Source: Ensifer adhaerens (GTDB lineage Bacteria > Pseudomonadota > Alphaproteobacteria > Rhizobiales > Rhizobiaceae). From it: a stretch of DNA of 64,000 bases. The stretch spans positions 2,255,501 to 2,319,500 of the forward strand of contig NZ_CP118611.1 of NCBI RefSeq assembly GCF_028993555.1. Reading direction: 5' to 3'. Below are positions 59,469-64,000 of this stretch, one piece after another; within the stretch, counting starts at the first letter, position 1; each line of letters starts with the position of its first letter. A program made the position numbers and the translations under genes. The notes beneath the pieces were generated by a model that saw only the letters and a list, made by a program, of their open reading frames with translations, searched no databases and was not told where the DNA came from.

Positions 59469-62245
59469 CTCGCCTGCTTCTTGAGGGATAGCGTGCCGAT
59501 CGCGAGCAGCACGGGCACCGCGATCAGCATCGGCACGAAGGCACCGCCGAGATCGCCGAATCCGAGTGCCTTGGAGAAGGTCCCGCGGGCAATCGTCATG
59601 AAATGGGTGGTCGGGTAGATCTGACCGATGAACGCGCCTGCCCCTTCGAGCGAAGAGACCGGATCGATCATGCCGGAATACTGGATTGCCGGAATGAGCG
59701 TCAGGATCGCCGTGCCGAAGATCGCCGCGATCTGGCTCGACATGAAGGTCGAGATGACGAGCCCCATCGCGGTTGCTGCCGAGACATAGATCAGGCCTGC
59801 TGCCGTCCAGGCGAGCAGACTGCCGGTGAACGGCACCCGGAAGACGAAGATCGCGAATGCCGTCAGCAACACGAAATTGAGCATTGCCAGGGCGATATAG
59901 GGGATCTGTTTGCCGATCAGGAATTCGAGCCGCGTCACTGGCGAGACATAGAGATTGACGATCGAGCCCAGCTCCTTCTCGCGCACGACGCTGAGTGCCG
60001 AAAGCATGGCCGGGATCAGCATCAACAGCAGCGGGATGACCGCCGGCACCATGGCGACGATGCTCTTGACGTCAGGATTGTAGCGGAAACGCGTCTCGAT
60101 CTTGAAAGTGCCGGCGGTTGCGGCCGCCCCGTAGCGTTCGCGGATCTTGCCGGTCAGCCAATGGGCGTGCAGCCCCTGGACGTAACCCTTGACCGTTTCG
60201 GCACGGCTCGCCATCGCACCATCGATCCAGGCAGCGATCTCCACCGTATTACCTCGTGCTGCGTCCCGGGCAAAACCCGGCGGGATCTCGATCGCCAGGC
60301 TCAGTTCGCCATTACGCATGCGCCGGTCGAGATCGGCATAGTCGGTGATCGGATCCTTCTCGATGAAGTAGCGCGAGCCGGCAATCTCGAGAATGTATTC
60401 GCGGCTGGTCGTCGTCTGGTCGCGGTCGAGCACCGCGAAGGTCAGGTCCTCGACATCCATGTTGATGCCGTAGCCGATGACGAACATCAGGATGACCGTG
60501 CCGATCGTGGCAAGCGTCGCGCGGATGGGATCGCGCACCAGTTCGAGCGCCTCGCGGCGGGTATAGCTGAACATCCGCCCGAGGTCGAAGAATCCCTGTC
60601 TAGATGACCGCGTCGTCTCGGCATGCCGTTCGGCAATCGGCTCCAGCGGAGCCTTTGCCCTGACCACTGCGGGCGCCGGCTGCTTTGCCCCGGCGATCGC
60701 CTCTTCCAGATAGGCGATGAAGGCTTCCTCCAGTGTCGAGGCGGAACGGCTTTTCATGATGCCGGCCGGGGTATCGCTGACGAGCACCTTGCCCGCATGC
60801 ATCAGCGACATGCGATCGCAGCGCATCGCTTCGTTCATGAAATGGGTGGAGATGAAGATCGTCACCTGATCGTTGCGCGAGAGATCGACGAGGATCTGCC
60901 AGAAACTGTCGCGCGCCACGGGATCGACGCCGGATGTCGGTTCATCGAGGATCAGGATATCGGGTGAGTGGATCAGCGCGACGGCAAGTGAGAGCCGTTG
61001 GCGCACACCGAGCGGCAAGGCGTCCGGCAAGGCGTCCATCACGTCCGCGAGATCGAAGCGCTTCGCCAGTTCCTCGATCCGTTTGGGAATGCCGTCCATG
61101 CCGAACAGCTTGGCGTGCAGTTCCAGGTTCTGCAGGACCGTGAGCTCGGTATAGAGCGAGAAGGCCTGCGACATGTAACCGACGCGGTGGCGTACCTCCA
61201 TGTCGCGCGGGTCGACCTCACGCCCAAAGAGCTTTGCCGTGCCCTCGCTGGCGGCCAGCAGGCCCGTCAGCATCTTCATCGTTGTCGTCTTGCCACAGCC
61301 GTTGGAACCGAGGAAGCCGAAGATCTCGCCACGGCCGATGCGGAAACTGACATTGTTGACAGCAACGAAATCGCCAAAGCGCATGGTGAGGTTATTCGCC
61401 TCGATCGCGATGTCGTCGCTCGCGCCTTCTGGGCGCGGCGGAATGACGACGTCGTGATGCTCGCCCCTGATCTCCTCGGGAAGGAGCGCGATGAAGGCGG
61501 CGTCGAGCGTGCCGACGCCGGTCTTTTCAAGCAGTTGACCGGGCGTGCCCGTTGCCAGCACCCGGCCCGCATCCATCGCAACCAGCCAGTCGAAGCGGGC
61601 GGCCTCCTCCATGTAGGCGGTCGCCACGATGACGCTCATGCCCGGCCGATCGGCACGGATGTCGTCGATCAGCTCCCAGAACTGCCGCCGTGACAAGGGG
61701 TCCACGCCCGTGGTCGGTTCATCGAGGATCAGGAGATCGGGATCGTGGATCAGCGCGCAGCAAAGTCCGAGCTTCTGCTTCATGCCGCCGGAGAGCTTGC
61801 CCGCGGGACGCTCGGCGAAGGGGGCAAGCCCGGTGCTTTCGAGCAGGCTGGCAATCCGCCTCTCGCGCTCCTTGCGATCGTGGCCGAAGAGCCGGCCGAA
61901 GAAGTCGACATTCTCGAAAACGGAAAGCGTCGGATAGAGGTTCTTGCCGAGGCCCTGCGGCATATAGGCAATGCGCGGGCAGGTCCGGCGCCGATGGCCG
62001 GCATCGGCGATGTCGCCGCCAAGAACCTCGACACGGCCCGCCTGCACGGCACGCGCACCGGCAACGAGAGACAGCAGGCTCGATTTCCCAACGCCGTCCG
62101 GCCCGATCAGCCCGGCCATACAGCCGGACGGGATGTCGAGCGTCACGTCGGCGAGCGCCTTCGTCTTGCCATAGGAAAGCGTGACGGCGCTTAAGCGAAC
62201 CACGGGCTCTGCCGGCGGCAGGCCGGCCCGATCAGGGGCTGCCAT
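59465..62245 (-). CDS. RbbA-like fused ABC transporter (two ATPase domains plus ABC-2 membrane domain)
   Basis: The Met at 62245 overlaps the HlyD stop (TGATG) and gives 926 aa. ATPase domain 1 has Walker [10 protein letters not shown], signature LSGGMKQKL and [12 protein letters not shown]. Domain 2 has [10 protein letters not shown], a family-typical weakened signature LPLGVRQRL and [12 protein letters not shown]. The C-terminal ~370 residues hold the periplasmic loop and six TMs ([30 protein letters not shown]). This domain order is that of RbbA/YhiH. Despite the ribosome-associated name, the operon context (HlyD adaptor, YhhJ permease) points to export. Confidence 0.93.
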   Translation of the reverse strand: MAAPDRAGLPPAEPVVRLSAVTLSYGKTKALADVTLDIPSGCMAGLIGPDGVGKSSLLSLVAGARAVQAGRVEVLGGDIADAGHRRRTCPRIAYMPQGLGKNLYPTLSVFENVDFFGRLFGHDRKERERRIASLLESTGLAPFAERPAGKLSGGMKQKLGLCCALIHDPDLLILDEPTTGVDPLSRRQFWELIDDIRADRPGMSVIVATAYMEEAARFDWLVAMDAGRVLATGTPGQLLEKTGVGTLDAAFIALLPEEIRGEHHDVVIPPRPEGASDDIAIEANNLTMRFGDFVAVNNVSFRIGRGEIFGFLGSNGCGKTTTMKMLTGLLAASEGTAKLFGREVDPRDMEVRHRVGYMSQAFSLYTELTVLQNLELHAKLFGMDGIPKRIEELAKRFDLADVMDALPDALPLGVRQRLSLAVALIHSPDILILDEPTSGVDPVARDSFWQILVDLSRNDQVTIFISTHFMNEAMRCDRMSLMHAGKVLVSDTPAGIMKSRSASTLEEAFIAYLEEAIAGAKQPAPAVVRAKAPLEPIAERHAETTRSSRQGFFDLGRMFSYTRREALELVRDPIRATLATIGTVILMFVIGYGINMDVEDLTFAVLDRDQTTTSREYILEIAGSRYFIEKDPITDYADLDRRMRNGELSLAIEIPPGFARDAARGNTVEIAAWIDGAMASRAETVKGYVQGLHAHWLTGKIRERYGAAATAGTFKIETRFRYNPDVKSIVAMVPAVIPLLLMLIPAMLSALSVVREKELGSIVNLYVSPVTRLEFLIGKQIPYIALAMLNFVLLTAFAIFVFRVPFTGSLLAWTAAGLIYVSAATAMGLVISTFMSSQIAAIFGTAILTLIPAIQYSGMIDPVSSLEGAGAFIGQIYPTTHFMTIARGTFSKALGFGDLGGAFVPMLIAVPVLLAIGTLSLKKQAR

Positions 62246-63315
62246 CACTGCACCAGCGTGCCGGTCTGGCTCGCCGGCCACTCTGCATTCGGATCGACCT
62301 TCACATAGGCCACGCCCGGAAGGCCGGTTTTCACCATGCGGATGTACTTCTTCAGAAGATCCTTCGGAATTTGCGCCTTGATGCGGAAGGTCAGCTTTTG
62401 CCGTTCCTCGGCCGTCTCGACCGTCTTCGGCGTGAACTGCGCGACGTCGGCGACATAGGAGACCTTGGCGGGAATGATGTATTGCGGCGCGGCGTCCAGC
62501 ACCAGCCGGACATCGCTGCCAATCGAGAGACGCCCGGCCTGATCCGTCGGCAGGAAGAACGTCATGTAGACATCACCGAGATCGACGAGATTGAGCACAC
62601 GGCCGCCGGCCGCAAGCACTTCGCCGGGCTGAACGACGCGATACTGGATACGGCCGTCGCGCGGCGAGACCAGGGTGCTGTCGTTGATGTCGGCGATGAT
62701 GCTTTCGACCGACGCCTTGGCCGCCTCGACTGCGGCCTGGGCATCGACGACCTGGGACTTCGCCGAATTGATCGCCGCATTAGACGCAGCGAGCGAGGCC
62801 TCCGCGGCACTGGCGGCAGCGCGCGCGCCCTCGGCCGTGGCCCTGTCGTCGTCGAGCACCTGTTGCGAAACGGTGCTCGTCTTCACGAGTTGCTCGGAGC
62901 GGGCGAGCCGCCGTTCGGTAGCGTCCAGTTGCGCGCGCCGCTGCGCAAGCACGGCTTCGGCCGCGGCCTTTTCCGCTTCGCGCTGCGTTACAAGGTTCTT
63001 CGCCGCTTCGACGCTGATGATCGCACGCTGCCGCTGCGCTTCGGCCTGCCGCTTGTGCGCCTCCAACTGCACGGTATCCATCTGGGCGAGCACCTGGCCG
63101 GCAGTGACGAAGTCGCCCTCATCCACCAGGATTTCCTTGATCCGGCCCGCCGTCTTGGTCGAGATGTCGATCTCGACGGCCTCGATGCGCCCGTTGCCGC
63201 TGGCGATCCCGGCAGGCAGCGCGTTGCGATCCATGTTCTGCCAGGCATAGTAGCCGCCTGCGAGCGCCAGGATGACCAGACCGACCAGGAGCCAATTCTT
63301 CCGGGCTTTTTCCAT
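62245..63315 (-). CDS. HlyD-family membrane fusion protein (YhiI-like)
   Basis: The protein has 356 aa. The N-terminal anchor is [20 protein letters not shown] lipoyl half ([28 protein letters not shown]) is followed by long Ala-rich coiled-coil helices (~85-215), the second half ([36 protein letters not shown]) and the barrel. It is the first gene of the exporter operon and bridges to an outer-membrane channel that is not encoded here. Confidence 0.93.
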   Translation of the reverse strand: MEKARKNWLLVGLVILALAGGYYAWQNMDRNALPAGIASGNGRIEAVEIDISTKTAGRIKEILVDEGDFVTAGQVLAQMDTVQLEAHKRQAEAQRQRAIISVEAAKNLVTQREAEKAAAEAVLAQRRAQLDATERRLARSEQLVKTSTVSQQVLDDDRATAEGARAAASAAEASLAASNAAINSAKSQVVDAQAAVEAAKASVESIIADINDSTLVSPRDGRIQYRVVQPGEVLAAGGRVLNLVDLGDVYMTFFLPTDQAGRLSIGSDVRLVLDAAPQYIIPAKVSYVADVAQFTPKTVETAEERQKLTFRIKAQIPKDLLKKYIRMVKTGLPGVAYVKVDPNAEWPASQTGTLVQ

Positions 63316-63722
63316 TTCAGCGTCCCACCATCAAAACAGACCACGAGAATAGCCCGCGACCACTTAAACACAACCGGGAATAGGCCAGACGGACGAGGCT
63401 GCCGCATTGACTCATGTCAATTGCGGGTCAGCCGCGTTGGAGCTGAAAGCTTGATTGCAATGAACGGCTGGTCGGTGAACTCGGTTCCCGCAGATCGTCC
63501 CGGCGCCAAAGGCAAGGCTAGCGGTAACGGCGGCTGCCGTGAAGCGGCTCGGAACGTGACGCCAGGATTTGGGGCGACGTGCGTAGGGCCGCGGCCGTGC
63601 GAAATCCAGAATGGCACTGCACATTTTTTCTCTTATAACGAGCATTTCGCCGAGGTTGTTAGTTGGACCTTAACAACTGATGCCGCCTTCTGGTTGTCAT
63701 AACTTCTAGTACAGGTTGATTA
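63316..63722. other. Divergent intergenic region, no gene seen
   Basis: 407 bases lie between the HlyD gene start and the membrane protein at the right edge. Bases ~63610-63725 are AT-rich and should hold the promoter of the right-edge gene. Short frames on the minus strand show no protein character. Confidence 0.5.
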
Positions 63723-64000
63723 ATGACTGACCAGATTGGTGCTGCGAGGCCGTTGTGGCCGGCATGGGCGCTCATTTTCGCCTACGGATTGACGCACATT
63801 ATCGTTTACACGATCGATGCCGATCCTATCACCATCCTTTATGCGTTTCCGGCCACAGGGCTCGCGTTCATCTTGATGCGACTCGGACGCCGCCTCCCGA
63901 GCGCAACCCCGGCTGCGGGCTGGTGGTTGCCCATCATTCCCCTCGCGCTCTGGATGACATGGCACATCTTCGTTGAAGTGTTCGGCACCTTTTCGATTCC
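63723..64000 (+). CDS. Membrane protein, N-terminal part (runs off the window)
   Basis: The frame opens with ATG at 63723 and stays open to the end (92 codons). Three hydrophobic stretches are visible: WALIFAYGLTHIIVY, ITILYAFPATGLAFILM and WWLPIIPLALWMTWHIFVEV. This could be the start of a membrane sensor (for example a MASE-like input domain) or a transporter; too little is seen to decide. Confidence 0.6.
   Translation, partial: MTDQIGAARPLWPAWALIFAYGLTHIIVYTIDADPITILYAFPATGLAFILMRLGRRLPSATPAAGWWLPIIPLALWMTWHIFVEVFGTFSI

Noticed and set aside
61040..61090. Second signature motif of the RbbA-like protein (LPLGVRQ) as a defect
   Set aside because: This weakened form is, to my knowledge, usual in the second ATPase domain of RbbA/YhiH proteins, unlike the exporter change at 7872-7886.

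Overview
The window is about 64 kb of GC-rich DNA with the gene style of a Rhizobiaceae alphaproteobacterium, most likely Ensifer/Sinorhizobium. It carries many LysR, GntR, IclR, Lrp and AraC-type regulators, dipeptide-type ABC importers, ACC deaminase with its Lrp regulator, and a type I secretion locus. No ribosomal, tRNA or core replication genes were seen, so it looks like accessory or chromid-type DNA. The genus is an inference from gene content, not from a marker gene.

Layout. 1-2723: an iron-type alcohol dehydrogenase (cut by the window edge), then a GntR regulator and a four-carbon acid sugar kinase. 3133-4128: a GlxA-type AraC regulator. 4297-10726: a secretion locus with two glycine-rich repeat proteins, a PrtD-like ABC exporter, an HlyD-type adaptor, a solo transposase-OrfA-like HTH protein and a LuxR-type response regulator. 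11041-13069: a DNA-alkylation repair methyltransferase and a diguanylate cyclase. 13201-16762: an Rrf2 regulator, a cupin, an NmrA-like protein, an AhpD-like operon and a LysR gene, linked by three copies of one operator. 16779-21585: Lrp/DUF2000, an MFS transporter, a YcaC-like hydrolase with LysR, and an orphan small protein. 21697-32001: a catabolic cluster with an amino-acid racemase, a complete Dpp-type importer, an amidohydrolase, RidA, IclR and a SelA-like PLP enzyme. 32095-33734: acdR/acdS, followed by a gene remnant and an exported alpha/beta hydrolase.

35019-46497 is one minus-strand iron-acquisition block. It has a FecI-type sigma factor, a FecR anti-sigma, a FecA-type TonB receptor with an N-terminal signalling domain and a DUF2218 protein. 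These are followed by asbA-asbB-asbC-asbDE-asbF in the same order as the petrobactin operon of Bacillus, with asbD and asbE fused. Two nearly identical promoters, in front of fecR and the receptor gene, share both boxes at exactly the same spacing and are probably read by the sigma factor. The predicted product is a petrobactin-like mixed citrate/3,4-catecholate siderophore.

46894-64000: LysR/aldehyde dehydrogenase, a second diguanylate cyclase, HxlR/MFS with a long palindromic operator, SDR/LysR, a MYG1-type protein, tandem exported ClpP-fold-like paralogues (one lacking the Ser/His pair), an orphan protein, an HlyD-RbbA-YhhJ-type ABC export operon, and the start of a membrane protein at the right edge.

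The two most notable systems are the glycine-rich, non-RTX type I secretion locus, whose ABC ATPase has a broken signature motif, and the petrobactin-like biosynthesis and signalling block.
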